Notes under the pieces: model-generated
What the model was told of the DNA's origin: nothing
Database searches by the model: none
Seen by the model: only the letters and a program-made list of their open reading frames with translations
Position numbers and translations under genes: made by a program
Source: Brevibacterium sp. CBA3109
GTDB lineage: Bacteria > Actinomycetota > Actinomycetes > Actinomycetales > Brevibacteriaceae
Direction: 5' to 3'
NCBI RefSeq assembly: GCF_040256645.1
Contig: NZ_CP158281.1
Location: 3,038,001 to 3,102,000 of the forward strand
DNA: 64,000 bases
Shown: piece after piece, positions 34,061 to 43,628 of the stretch
Layout of the letters: each line of letters opens with the position of its first letter
How positions within the stretch are numbered: the first letter of the stretch is position 1

Positions 34061-35209
34061 TCACTCCGCGGGCGGTTCGTCCGTATCTCGCATGTCTTCG
34101 CTGAGCGAGGGAAGTCGGCTCTGGGCGTCCGCGTTGGTCAGCCCGCAAGCTTCGAGGAGGTCCACTGCGACCGGGCGCAACAGCAGCACAAGAGACTCGT
34201 CGTGGATATCCCAGCTTTCCTCCGCCCGGGGATCCAGGCTGGAGGCGGCCTCGGCCAACGCCGCTTCTGCCAGGGCCCGATCGGTTCCTCTGCGCAGCGC
34301 AACCTCGAGCTTCTTCGACCCTTCGGACAGCGAACCGACGTAACTGGCGATGATCGGCTTCTCCACACCGAATTCGGTGATGCCTACGACCCTGCGGGCG
34401 ATGACTCGAATGGTCCGCATGGCACGATCGGAATGGGTGTGAGCACGGGACAGCCGGGTCACCTCGGCGGCATGACGCCTGCCTCTGGCATTGATCTTCG
34501 CCGCTTCCCTCGAGATTTTGAGCGAGGAGCCCCAGGAGTCGATGATGTCCTGGGTCTCACGAGCACGAGTCAGCGCCCGCTTGGCGAGTGCGACGTCGGA
34601 GTCCGCCAGAGCCCGAGACATCATCTGCAGGACTGCACTGATCTCGTCGAGCATGCTCGCAGCCAGACCACGTGGGACTTTGCGGGGGTCGCGCGGAAGA
34701 ATGAGCGCGAGAAGGATCGCACACACGGACCCGGTGAGGGCATCGAGGGTGCGGGGAAACGGCAAGGTGGCGGCTGTGGCAGGGACCACGACGACGTAGA
34801 CGGACTGGACGGCGATCTGAGTGATGAAGATGCCGCCGGAGTTCAGCATCGTGCCGATGAAGAGGCCGATAGCAAGGGTCGCTGTGAGCTGCCAGATCCC
34901 TGTCCCGTAGACGTTGACGAGGAGCTCGCCCACGAGCACGCCGAAGGTTGCGCCGAAGCCGATCTCAGTCGCTCGCCGCAGACGACGGTCTGCGACCGGA
35001 CCGATGCCGACGGCAGAGGCGACGGCTGCGAGGAACGGATACGGATGGCCGAGGACGTAGACGCTGAAGGCATAGGCCGCGGTGGCCGCGATCGGGATCT
35101 GGATCAGCTGCCCGGCGTTGGCCTGCACGCGCTTGAGGCCCATCCGAGATCGATGCACTACAGTGTTGAAGGCGCGCTGGGGCAGCTCGCTGACCTCGGA
35201 CTTCGCCAT
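34061..35209 (-). CDS. FUSC/aromatic acid exporter family membrane protein
   Basis: 382-residue protein with an N-terminal block of about six membrane helices (IQIPIAATAAYAFSVYVLG, ATFGVLVGELLVNVYG, LTATLAIGLFIGTMLN, and others) and a C-terminal helical cytoplasmic half with coiled-coil character (about 190-350). This is the FUSC/ArAE layout found in aromatic-acid and fusaric-acid efflux proteins. The start is the ATG at 35207-35209 after GGGGGA; the frame continues 18 codons upstream without a better site. Substrate unknown. It converges on the XRE-cupin gene. Confidence 0.78.
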   Translation of the reverse strand: MAKSEVSELPQRAFNTVVHRSRMGLKRVQANAGQLIQIPIAATAAYAFSVYVLGHPYPFLAAVASAVGIGPVADRRLRRATEIGFGATFGVLVGELLVNVYGTGIWQLTATLAIGLFIGTMLNSGGIFITQIAVQSVYVVVVPATAATLPFPRTLDALTGSVCAILLALILPRDPRKVPRGLAASMLDEISAVLQMMSRALADSDVALAKRALTRARETQDIIDSWGSSLKISREAAKINARGRRHAAEVTRLSRAHTHSDRAMRTIRVIARRVVGITEFGVEKPIIASYVGSLSEGSKKLEVALRRGTDRALAEAALAEAASSLDPRAEESWDIHDESLVLLLRPVAVDLLEACGLTNADAQSRLPSLSEDMRDTDEPPAE

Positions 35210-35293
35210 CAGTCCCCCTTCATGCTCGCCTTCGCTGTACCCAGCGTACCGGAATTGTGACATGCTAAAGTCTGTGCGCCGAGGAGGCTATGA

Positions 35294-38149
35294 ATGACAA
35301 CCAACCTGACCCGAGACGAAGCACAGAGCCGTACCCAAGTGCTCGATGTCTCGACCTACACCGTCGACATCGACGTCAGCAATGCGGAAACTGGGGCTCC
35401 GACATATCTGTCACGTACCGTCGTCGAGTTCAACGCTCGAGCCGACTGCCGCACATTCATCGACCTGATCGCGGATTCGGTCACATTCGCACAGATCAAT
35501 GGTGAGACGCTCGACCCAGCCGAAGTGTTTGACGGGGCGCGCGTGGAATTCCCCGTCCGCACGGGGAAGAACTCCCTGACGATCGAGGCGCAGGCCTACT
35601 ACTCCACCTCGGGAGAAGGGCTGCACCGCTTCACCGATCCTGCCGACGGCAAGGTCTACCTCTACACTCAGTACGAACCGACCGACGCCCGCCGTGTGTT
35701 CGCGAACTTCGACCAGCCGGACCTCAAGGCGGAGTTCATCTTCAACGTGACGGCCCCCGAGCACTTCCAGGTTCTGTCGAACCGACCTGAGACGAGTCAG
35801 GGGCCCAGCCAGGAGACGAGCCAAGAGACGGTCGACACGGACTCCGCCGCGGTCACTCATCATTTCGCTCCGACGCTGCGGCAGTCGAGCTACATCACGT
35901 GCATCACCGCCGGCCCCTACGAGGGCGCGACCGACGAATGGACGGATCCCTCGACGGGCGAGGTCGTCGCCCTGGGCGCATGGACGCGCGCCAGCCTCGT
36001 TGATCACCTCGACGCCTCCGACATCTTCTCGATCACGAAGGCCGGGCTGGACTTCTTCAGCGCCGAGTTCGACTACCCCTACCCCTGGGGCAAATACGAT
36101 CAGATCTTCGTTCCGGAGTACAACCTCGGCGCGATGGAGAATCCTGGGCTGGTGACGTTCACCGACGGATTGATCTTCCGGGACAAGGTCACCGACGCGA
36201 ACTACGAGTCGCGTGCCAACGTGATTCTGCACGAAATGGCTCACATGTGGTTCGGCGATCTGGTGACCATGAAGTGGTGGGACGACCTGTGGCTCAAGGA
36301 GTCGTTCGCCGACTATATGGGCGGGCTGGCGCTGGCTGAGGCAACCCGCTTCACCGACGGCTGGGTGACCTTCGCACTGCGTCGCAAGGCGTGGGCGTAC
36401 ACGCAGGATCTATATCCGACTACGCACCCAATCGTCGCCGACATCCCCGATGTCGAGGCAGCGAAGCTCAATTTCGACGGCATCACCTATGCCAAGGGTG
36501 CGTCCGTGCTCAAGCAGCTCGTCGCCTTCGTCGGCCGGGAGGCATTCTTCGCCGGCTCGCGTCTGTACTTCAAACGGTTCGACTACCGCAATACCGAGCT
36601 CGCCGACTTCCTCGAATGCCTCGCCGAGGCGGCCCCAGACCGGGACATCGCCACCTGGGCCAGTGCCTGGTTGGGCACCTCGGGAGTCTCCGAGCTGTCA
36701 CTGGAGCTGACGACAGCCAGCGGCTCTGGTGCCGGCAGTGCCAAGGCGAGCACCAGCGCAAACGGCAGCCGCAATGTCAGCGGCGCCTCATCGTCTGCAC
36801 GACGCTCTGGACGAGAGAGCATCACCGGCGCGAGGATCACTCAGGCCGATTCGGCTCGCGGTGCCGAGCTGCTGCGCCCGCACACGCTCGAGATCGCCAC
36901 ACTGGGACGATCGGGGCGCAAGCTGGTCCCCATCGATACCTTCGCCTTCGACTTCTCCACCGAATCCGCCGAGGTGGAGCAGCTCGCTGGGCGCACCCTC
37001 GGCGATATCACGCTGGTGAACTACGCCGATCACGACTATGCGCGCGTGCGGTTGGATCCGGCATCGACGGAGGCCGCGATCAAGTCGGTGTCCCGGATCG
37101 CCGACCCGCTTTCAAGGGCTTTGGTGTGGTCGGCGTTGGACAGTGCCGTTCGCGATGGCCTCCTCCCCGTGCAGCGGTATCTGACGGCTTATGCCCGAAG
37201 CCTGGGTAAGGAGAGCCATGCCGGCATCATGGCCGGGCTGAGCCAGACGGCGTTGACCTGCCTGGATCAGTGGGTCTCGAAGAGGAACTTCGAAACCGCA
37301 ATCTCCGGCCTGTTGGGCGCTGCTCTCGACGCCTTGGCTACGGCCAGATCCGGTTCGGACGCTCAGCTGCATCTGGCGAACCTGGTTCTTGCTCTCACGT
37401 CGCGTACAGCACGTTGCTTTGAGGCAAGTGCCGCGATCACGATGGGCCGCAGCTTCGCCTCGCAGATCCTCGCCGTTCCCGTCGGGGAGGAGATCGAACG
37501 TCTGACCCCGAGCGCACCGGCTGAGCAGAGAACCACCCCAACGGGTGGGAGCCACACTGAAGCTGGAGATGCTGCTGGGTCTGAACCTGATGCTCCGGAC
37601 CACGCGGCGTCGTTGCCATTCAAGGGTTTGCTCAATGATCATGCTCTGCGGTGGAACGCACTGACCGCGCTCGTGTGCCTGGGGTGGGCCGATCAGACCG
37701 ACATCGCTCGAGAGAACCAGTCCGACCCCAGTTCATCGGGTCGCCTCCACGCAGAGACGGCGAGTGCGGCCATGCCGCTGCCGATCGTGAAGATCCGTGC
37801 GTGGGAGGTCATCAACGAAGCGGCTGCGCTGAGCAACGATGTGCTCTCGGCCATCATCGCCGGTTTTGTGGCCCCCACGTCGATGCCGCTCATCGAAAAC
37901 TATGTCGATGAGTACTTCTCGCGGCTTGCCGGCTTCTGGGCCGACAACTCGATCGAGATCGCCAGGCGCCTGGTGCTCGGGCTCTACCCGCGTTGGTCGG
38001 TTGACGAAGAGGCCACGGTCGAGAAGACCGATGCCTGGCTGGCCGCGCACAGCGATGCCCCGGCGGCACTGCGTCGGCTGCTCATCGAACGGCGCGACGA
38101 TCTGGCTCGGGCGATCTATCTCAAATCGACCCAGAACTCACGCCACTGA
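35294..38149 (+). CDS. pepN: Aminopeptidase N (M1 zinc peptidase)
   Basis: 951-residue cytosolic M1 aminopeptidase. The exopeptidase motif is GAMEN (about residue 279) and the zinc motif is HEMAHMWFGDLVTMKWWDDLWLKESFA split as HExxH-18-E (about residues 314-337). The family length in actinobacteria is about 850; the excess comes from low-complexity inserts near residues 166-190 (Ser/Gln/Glu/Thr), 472-510 (Ser/Gly/Ala) and 736-770 (Pro/Thr/Ala/Asp). The start ATG 35294 follows GAGGAGG; an overlapping ATG at 35290 is in another frame. The ERAP1-like C-terminal domain is complete. A terminator follows. Confidence 0.95.
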   Translation: MTTNLTRDEAQSRTQVLDVSTYTVDIDVSNAETGAPTYLSRTVVEFNARADCRTFIDLIADSVTFAQINGETLDPAEVFDGARVEFPVRTGKNSLTIEAQAYYSTSGEGLHRFTDPADGKVYLYTQYEPTDARRVFANFDQPDLKAEFIFNVTAPEHFQVLSNRPETSQGPSQETSQETVDTDSAAVTHHFAPTLRQSSYITCITAGPYEGATDEWTDPSTGEVVALGAWTRASLVDHLDASDIFSITKAGLDFFSAEFDYPYPWGKYDQIFVPEYNLGAMENPGLVTFTDGLIFRDKVTDANYESRANVILHEMAHMWFGDLVTMKWWDDLWLKESFADYMGGLALAEATRFTDGWVTFALRRKAWAYTQDLYPTTHPIVADIPDVEAAKLNFDGITYAKGASVLKQLVAFVGREAFFAGSRLYFKRFDYRNTELADFLECLAEAAPDRDIATWASAWLGTSGVSELSLELTTASGSGAGSAKASTSANGSRNVSGASSSARRSGRESITGARITQADSARGAELLRPHTLEIATLGRSGRKLVPIDTFAFDFSTESAEVEQLAGRTLGDITLVNYADHDYARVRLDPASTEAAIKSVSRIADPLSRALVWSALDSAVRDGLLPVQRYLTAYARSLGKESHAGIMAGLSQTALTCLDQWVSKRNFETAISGLLGAALDALATARSGSDAQLHLANLVLALTSRTARCFEASAAITMGRSFASQILAVPVGEEIERLTPSAPAEQRTTPTGGSHTEAGDAAGSEPDAPDHAASLPFKGLLNDHALRWNALTALVCLGWADQTDIARENQSDPSSSGRLHAETASAAMPLPIVKIRAWEVINEAAALSNDVLSAIIAGFVAPTSMPLIENYVDEYFSRLAGFWADNSIEIARRLVLGLYPRWSVDEEATVEKTDAWLAAHSDAPAALRRLLIERRDDLARAIYLKSTQNSRH

Positions 38150-38251
38150 CTGTCACTTCAGTTGACCTGGCCGGTCGGCTGTAGCCGCTGATCTGATACC
38201 AGAGCTGCCGACTCTGCTGCAGCTACCGGGCAGGAGTATGACAATACAGAA

Positions 38252-38292
38252 CGAAGGCCGACACCCCGTTGCATGTGGGGCATCGGCCTTCG
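38252..38292. terminator. Terminator between pepN and NlpC/P60 gene
   Basis: CGAAGGCCGA (38252-38261) pairs with TCGGCCTTCG (38283-38292); a CA/CA mismatch and a CCCC/GGGG inner stem follow. It lies between convergent genes. Confidence 0.75.
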
Positions 38293-38348
38293 CTCTGTGT
38301 TGTGACGGCGGCATCGGGCGGGGAACAACCGACCGCTCAACCTCTCAC

Positions 38349-39437
38349 TCAGATGATTCGGCGGGCTCCGGAGAACTCATTGCCGGTGTCCCACGATTTC
38401 CAGTCGCTGACGTAGACGTCTTTGGACGCGTTGGGCGAATGGATCATCTTGCCGCCGCCGATGTACATTCCCACATGATGGACGGTTCCCGAGCTGGTCG
38501 AGAAGAACAGCAGGTCGCCAGCCTTGAGGTCACCTTCGGAGACCTTTTTGCCGGTTGTGGCCTGCTCTCCCGAGTCGCGGGGAATGTCGATGCCGTGTGC
38601 CCGGTAGATGCTGTAGGTGAAGCCCGAGCAGTCGAAGCCGTAGGGCGAGACACCGGCCCACAGGTAACGCAGACCGTCGAACTGCTTCGCAGTCTTGACG
38701 AGGTCAGAGCCACTGGGCTTCGCTGGCTTGCTATCGGTGTCGTAGACGGCGACGTCGTCGAAGTCGATCCACGCAGCGCCGCCGCCGGGGAGCGCCACGC
38801 GCACATCGTCGACGTCTTGGGCGATGAGCGGAAGATCCACGTTGAAGCTGACGTCCGCACCGGTGTCCTTGGTGAATTCGATGCCTTCGAGTTCGCTCTT
38901 CTTCTTCGTGACGACCGCGCGGGGCTGGTCGTCCTTGAGCTGCCCGAATCGGTCGTTCTCGACCAGTTGCTTCTTCGGCACCCAGCCGGGGTAGCCCTTC
39001 TTGTTCTTGGAGGTCGACTGGTCCTTGACCGCGACCTTGGCCCACTCGCCCTTGGTTTTGAGAACAGTGACTTCGGCACCATATGAGGCTTGGGTTTCGA
39101 CCTTGCCAGTCAGGCCGCGTCGCACATCGGTCTTCTTCAGATTCTTGTTCCACTTGTCGAGGTCGACCGGATGGCCGAGGGCAGGCTTGTCGACCTTCCG
39201 GGGCGCGGTCGAATCGGTCCACAGAGTGGCGACAGTGACATCGACGTAGGCCGTTTCGCCCTTTTCGATCTTGCCGTCAGTGATCCGCTCAAGCTCCTGG
39301 CCCGGGACGACTGCAGCTTCCAAATCGGTTACAGATTCTTTATCGGTCGACGTCAGGTTGCTCGACAGCGCAGGGGCTCCTGCGCCGAATACCAGTCCGA
39401 GTCCAAGTGCCGCCGAAACAGCAATTTTGGTACGCAT
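38349..39437 (-). CDS. Secreted NlpC/P60 peptidoglycan hydrolase
   Basis: 362-residue exported cell-wall hydrolase. A signal peptide covers about residues 1-27 (AVSAALGLGLVFGAGAPALSS). Two SH3-like regions follow (about 55-130 with YVDVTVATLWTDS, and 130-165 with GAEVTVLKTKGEWAKV, then KGYPGWVPKKQL). The C-terminal NlpC/P60 domain has catalytic Cys270 (FDCSGF), His321 (TVHHVGMYIG) and a third polar His333. Family members cut D-Glu-meso-DAP bonds in stem peptides. It is monocistronic with a long structured-looking upstream region. Confidence 0.9.
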   Translation of the reverse strand: MRTKIAVSAALGLGLVFGAGAPALSSNLTSTDKESVTDLEAAVVPGQELERITDGKIEKGETAYVDVTVATLWTDSTAPRKVDKPALGHPVDLDKWNKNLKKTDVRRGLTGKVETQASYGAEVTVLKTKGEWAKVAVKDQSTSKNKKGYPGWVPKKQLVENDRFGQLKDDQPRAVVTKKKSELEGIEFTKDTGADVSFNVDLPLIAQDVDDVRVALPGGGAAWIDFDDVAVYDTDSKPAKPSGSDLVKTAKQFDGLRYLWAGVSPYGFDCSGFTYSIYRAHGIDIPRDSGEQATTGKKVSEGDLKAGDLLFFSTSSGTVHHVGMYIGGGKMIHSPNASKDVYVSDWKSWDTGNEFSGARRII

Positions 39438-39810
39438 TATTTCTCTTTCGGTCTGCGGGTGTCACGCCCGCGTGGGGGAAGTCTCCGAAGGTCATTCGGT
39501 ATGCGTGATCCGCCGCACATGGCATCGACCGGTATCGAAATCTGTGGTCGACATCGATCGAACCCATGCGCATCGAAGCGCCGCACAGCGCCAATATTAC
39601 CGCCCGCTTGGAAGCAGGCAACAACGTCGACACTGTGGCAGGATATCGCGATGCGGCGCTGAAAAGAAGTGCCCTTGTCCGAATCGATATAGAGATGAGA
39701 CTTCGGGCGTTTTCTGCGGCTGAAGGCAGCGCACCCGGTGCGGGGCGTCGCCTTCACTTCAGCATGATCTGTTCAGGCCGGCTCATTGTCGCCAACCCAG
39801 GTCATTGATA
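39438..39810. other. 373-bp upstream region of the NlpC/P60 gene
   Basis: No credible gene was found. On the minus strand, just upstream of the start codon, a nested hairpin is possible: outer TTCGG/CCGAA around inner GCGGG/CCCGC (about 39450-39491). Upstream regions of actinobacterial NlpC/P60 and rpf genes often carry c-di-AMP riboswitches; I looked for that consensus and could not match it. Confidence 0.4.
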
Positions 39811-40884
39811 TCAGTTGAGGAACTCCGCTACCAGCAGCTCGAGAGACTGTATCCTCGCAGCGTCCTGACGCAGCCCCTCCCCTTCCATCGCTCCTGCGAC
39901 GGGCTGGATCATGATCTCGTCGACCTCGAACCGGCCGGCGAGTTCCTCGAGTTGGACCTTGGCAGATGCGGCGTCGCCGATGATCCAGTTCTCAGACATC
40001 TCTTCGCCGACCATACGCTCCTGATCTGTCCTGACCGATCGCACGTCGTCGCCGGCCAATCGCAGTGGTTCCATCCGCCCGCCGGTTCGCAGGCGAGACA
40101 TCTGCAGCAAGAACGGCTCCGCGCGCAGCTGCGCTTCTTCCTCGGTCGGTGAGACCACAGCATTGACCGTGACGAAAGTCTGCGGCTTATCACCGTAGGC
40201 GCCCGGGACGAAGTTGTCGCGATAGATCTTCATTCCGGTCGTGGCACCAGCTGCGAAGTGGTTGGCGAAGACATAGGGCATGCCGAGCTCGGCAGCCAGC
40301 CGAGCGGAGTAACCGGATGAGCCCAGCAGCCACGGCAACGGCTGCGTTCCCGGCACGGCCGCCGGGGTTGCGTGCAGAACGTGTTCACGGCCACCATGGA
40401 GCGGAACACGCAGCCCCTCGGGCTTCATCAGGCTCAATGTGTCGATGACATGTTGCGGGAATTGCTCGACGGGGTCGACGGTTCGTCCCTCACGGTCAAC
40501 CATTCGCCCCTCGCCGAGGTGGCCCCTCATAGCCGCCGAGGTGATCGGATCCGTGCCGGGTGCCCGTCCGATCCCCAAGTCGATACGGTCACCGTAGACC
40601 GCAGCGAGGAGGGAGAAGAGTTCCGCAACTGCCAGAGGAGCGTGGTTGGGCAACATCACACCGCCGGATCCGAGGCGAATGCGTTCGGTTCCCTGACCGA
40701 GGTACATGAGTTCAGCGCCCGGCATCGTTGAGGCGATCGATGGCATATTGTGGTGTTCGGCAACCCAGTAGCGGGTGTAACCCAGCTTGTCCGCGGACTG
40801 AATCAGTTCGTGGGAGGCTGCAAAGGAATCTGAGGTGCTCTGTCCGACACGGACCGGCACAAGGTCAAGAATAGAAAGCTCCAT
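39811..40884 (-). CDS. LLM-class flavin-dependent oxidoreductase
   Basis: 357-residue bacterial-luciferase-like monooxygenase. MELSILDLVPVRVGQSTSDSF at the N-terminus and YWVAEHHNMPSIAST (about 50-64) identify the 'group 1' LLM family; IRLGSGGVMLPNHAPLAVAE and RIDLGIGRAPGTDP follow. These enzymes use reduced FMN or F420; the cofactor and substrate are not determinable here. The start is the ATG at 40882-40884, because the frame upstream lacks similarity. It stands alone. Confidence 0.88.
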   Translation of the reverse strand: MELSILDLVPVRVGQSTSDSFAASHELIQSADKLGYTRYWVAEHHNMPSIASTMPGAELMYLGQGTERIRLGSGGVMLPNHAPLAVAELFSLLAAVYGDRIDLGIGRAPGTDPITSAAMRGHLGEGRMVDREGRTVDPVEQFPQHVIDTLSLMKPEGLRVPLHGGREHVLHATPAAVPGTQPLPWLLGSSGYSARLAAELGMPYVFANHFAAGATTGMKIYRDNFVPGAYGDKPQTFVTVNAVVSPTEEEAQLRAEPFLLQMSRLRTGGRMEPLRLAGDDVRSVRTDQERMVGEEMSENWIIGDAASAKVQLEELAGRFEVDEIMIQPVAGAMEGEGLRQDAARIQSLELLVAEFLN

Positions 40885-40984
40885 AACCAAGGCAACAGCT
40901 GCCCCACGAGCTTCATTCCTGATCGCCCGCGAGACCTGTAACTTCACCACTTGACCTTGCTCACGTCCTGGTGACCACGTGTGC

Positions 40985-41055
40985 TCACCCTGGCTCGCGG
41001 CTTCGCTCTCGCGTTTGCTCTCGCCCGGACTCTCGCGTTTGCTCTCGACCTGACT
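40985..41055. repeat. Degenerate CTCTCG / GCTCTCGCGTTT repeat
   Basis: CTCTCGCGTTTG occurs twice within a run of CTCTCG and ACTCTCG hexamer-like units (about 40985-41055). It lies in the gap between the HNH and LLM genes. Confidence 0.65.
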
Positions 41056-41163
41056 CTACCGGCGGAAGCTAGCTGCAGGCAGCAGAGGGCACGGATGCAC
41101 GGGGCACGGGGTGGACTGGTCGCAGGCAGCGGCACACCTCTCCCCTGCCCAATCCAACTGGCA

Positions 41164-43404
41164 CTAGTCGAAGAGAGTATCGGTGATCTCTTTAGCAATG
41201 AATCGTGCGTGCAAGATCGGGCGCCGAGCGGGATCGATCGACGCAGGTGGCACCCAGGCAGGGCGACCGTCCTTGAGCATCACGGTGTGCCAATCCGAAT
41301 CGTCGATCAGATGGTGGTGAGACCCACATGCCAGTGTCAGATTGTTGACATCGGTCTTGCCGTCGTTCGCCCACGGAACTATGTGGTGGGCATCGCACCA
41401 TCCAGGTGGGGTGTCGCAACCGGGGAACGTGCAGCCTTGGTCTCTGCTGGAAAGGATCGCCAGTTGCTTCGAGGTGGCGAATCGTCTCTCGGTGGCAAGT
41501 TCCATGCTCTTCGTCTTCTCGCTCATGAGGTGGAAGAACACCGAACCGTTCAGGCCTTCGTAGGAGGCCGTCTGCATCGGAAATGATGCCTCTGCGTCGG
41601 TGACGGCGCGACCGGACTGCTTCGCAAGGTCCTCTGCTTTCGCCGTGACCACGAGCGCGAAGGGCGAACCCGCCCTCACTCGATTCATTTCGATCCGGCC
41701 GATCATCGTGGCGAATCGTTCATAGATTCTGTTCTTCACGCTCGGTTGGCGACCAGCCATTGCCACCGTGGAGCCGTCTTCCCTCACTCCGTATCCGGGC
41801 GGAACATCGCGGTCATCCGTGGTGCGCACGTCCTTCGCTTCTCCAAGCGCGTCACTGACTTGATGGTCGAAGCCGAGATCCAGCGAGGGGTCTACCGCGT
41901 CAGATCGATCGCCTCGCAGGACTTGGCTGAATACGTCGACTACTTCTTGGTCCGCTGCCGAGGTGGTGCCCGCGGAGAGCGAGGCCGTGTCTGTGGCCGA
42001 ATCACGCTGCTTGTCCGAAGTTGAGCTCTCGTTGTCGTCAGCTTTGATCCGGGAGGTGAGGTGTCCGCTCATGATGCCGCCCGTTACGGCATCAAGGACT
42101 CCTTTAAGTGCCCAGGTTCCGTCTTTTCGCTGGCGCAGGCTGACCGAGAGGTGATCACGTCTTGGGGCCTCGTCTGGAAGTTCGCCATCCGGGTCAAGCC
42201 ATCCGAGGATCTCGTTGAACAGCTGCTGGATGTCCTTCACACGCACCGTCGGGGCCTTTTCGACCAGGATTCGTTCCGCTTCGAGACGCTCATCCTGACT
42301 TGCCTGAAGTGGAAGGTCCTTCAAACATCCGATGATTGTGCTGGCCTGCGTTGATGAGAGCGATCCGTTCTGCAAGGCCTCCGACACCACAGGAAACTTC
42401 GGGCCTATCGATTGGCCGCTGAAATTCACCTGGTTGCCCAGATGCTCGGCAAGGTCAGAGCGACGGTACGCCTCTCGTTCGGAGAGGTTGAGACGGTTCT
42501 GGACCAGTGCCTTCGTCGACTTCGCCCCGTAGTCTCGGGGAGTCCCCACCCGCTCGAAGACGGAGAGAGTCACGACTGAGAGTGATTCGACCAAACGATT
42601 GACGGTCTCCAGCCCGTCCATCACCGCTATCGCATCTTCGGGGCCCATCAGACGATTCAACGACTGGAGGTCGCCTACGAAGGACTGAAGTCCCTGGATA
42701 CTGTCCACAACTTCCGGAGCGATGCGCGCCAAGCTCCCCCAGGCGTGCTCGTCAAGAAGAGGATGCCCCGAAATAGGGACACCGCCCGAGTCCGAGGCAG
42801 CGCCCCGAGCTGAAGCGGAGTCCGTGTCGCAGACGTGTCGTGGACGGTACGGCGATTCTTCACGGTTCGATTCAGCCGTGGGCTGCGTACCCAGGAAGGC
42901 CACCCAGTCGTCGTCTTCGCCACTATCTGAGGCGCACTCGCTGGCAGTGCGCTCAACTTCAGCCTCCGCGGCCTTCCTTCGCATCCACTCGTCTTTTTCA
43001 GCGTCGATCTCTACTGCTCGACGCTTGAGTTCGGCTTTCGCGTCCAGATCGTCAACGCTCGCCTCCCACAGGTTGCGGCCAGCCCAACGAGCTCGTTGCT
43101 CAGATTCTGTGGGCTCGCCAGAGTTCGCGGGTTCGGTCGATTGTGTGGGCTCCACAGGATGCTCTGCATCGGCGAATTCGAAATCATTCGGGGGCTGCGT
43201 GGCTACTTCGTCGAAACGATCTGCCAATGGGTGACCATCAAGGTCGAAGCCGGCGCCGCGCAGAAGCTCTCGATAGGTCGGAGAGTCGTTGCCCTCATTG
43301 ACCTCGACCTCACCGCCCGGCACAGCGGACGAGGCGGGTTCGTCACGCCTGTCCTGCTTGTCGCGCCTGCGGTCGGGGGTGAGAGTCATGATCTCGGAAT
43401 CCAT
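41164..43404 (-). CDS. DUF222/HNH endonuclease domain protein
   Basis: 746-residue protein. The middle (about residues 235-480) is the DUF222 (13E12-repeat) helical region, including LNLSEREAYRRSDLAEHL. The C-terminus carries a Cys/His HNH nuclease motif between residues 658 and 698: CTFPGC, WCDAHHIVPWANDG, then NNLTLACGSHHHLI. About 230 N-terminal residues and a segment near 470-500 are acidic, Ser/Glu-rich and probably disordered. These genes are multicopy in actinobacteria and often behave like selfish or repeat elements, but their biology is unsettled. The coding frame is intact. It borders an AT-richer stretch and two pseudogenes, so this looks like an accessory patch. Confidence 0.85.
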   Translation of the reverse strand: MDSEIMTLTPDRRRDKQDRRDEPASSAVPGGEVEVNEGNDSPTYRELLRGAGFDLDGHPLADRFDEVATQPPNDFEFADAEHPVEPTQSTEPANSGEPTESEQRARWAGRNLWEASVDDLDAKAELKRRAVEIDAEKDEWMRRKAAEAEVERTASECASDSGEDDDWVAFLGTQPTAESNREESPYRPRHVCDTDSASARGAASDSGGVPISGHPLLDEHAWGSLARIAPEVVDSIQGLQSFVGDLQSLNRLMGPEDAIAVMDGLETVNRLVESLSVVTLSVFERVGTPRDYGAKSTKALVQNRLNLSEREAYRRSDLAEHLGNQVNFSGQSIGPKFPVVSEALQNGSLSSTQASTIIGCLKDLPLQASQDERLEAERILVEKAPTVRVKDIQQLFNEILGWLDPDGELPDEAPRRDHLSVSLRQRKDGTWALKGVLDAVTGGIMSGHLTSRIKADDNESSTSDKQRDSATDTASLSAGTTSAADQEVVDVFSQVLRGDRSDAVDPSLDLGFDHQVSDALGEAKDVRTTDDRDVPPGYGVREDGSTVAMAGRQPSVKNRIYERFATMIGRIEMNRVRAGSPFALVVTAKAEDLAKQSGRAVTDAEASFPMQTASYEGLNGSVFFHLMSEKTKSMELATERRFATSKQLAILSSRDQGCTFPGCDTPPGWCDAHHIVPWANDGKTDVNNLTLACGSHHHLIDDSDWHTVMLKDGRPAWVPPASIDPARRPILHARFIAKEITDTLFD

Positions 43405-43534
43405 TCGTCAACTACTGTGTTGTCCGCTTGAGTCCCATTTTACTCTCATCAGAAACACATTGTCTATAGTTATGTTCTATTTTTTTAGATTTTTCATTAG
43501 ACTATTCGACTACTTTCGATCTCTCGCTCTCTTC

Positions 43535-43558
43535 GGACTCGGACTCGGACTCGGACTC
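43535..43558. repeat. Hexanucleotide tandem repeat (GGACTC)x4
   Basis: Four perfect GGACTC units directly after a stretch (about 43436-43505) that is clearly AT-richer than the rest of the window. Intergenic. Confidence 0.9.
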
Positions 43559-43628
43559 CGGCAGAATGTGGCAATTGTCCGCCCGCCGCTTCAGCTGGCA
43601 GACCGAGCCCACAGCAACCTCGGCGACG

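Noticed and set aside
39438..39810. c-di-AMP (ydaO-type) riboswitch upstream of the NlpC/P60 gene
   Set aside because: Expected from other actinobacteria, but I could not align the conserved core; only a local hairpin is visible.
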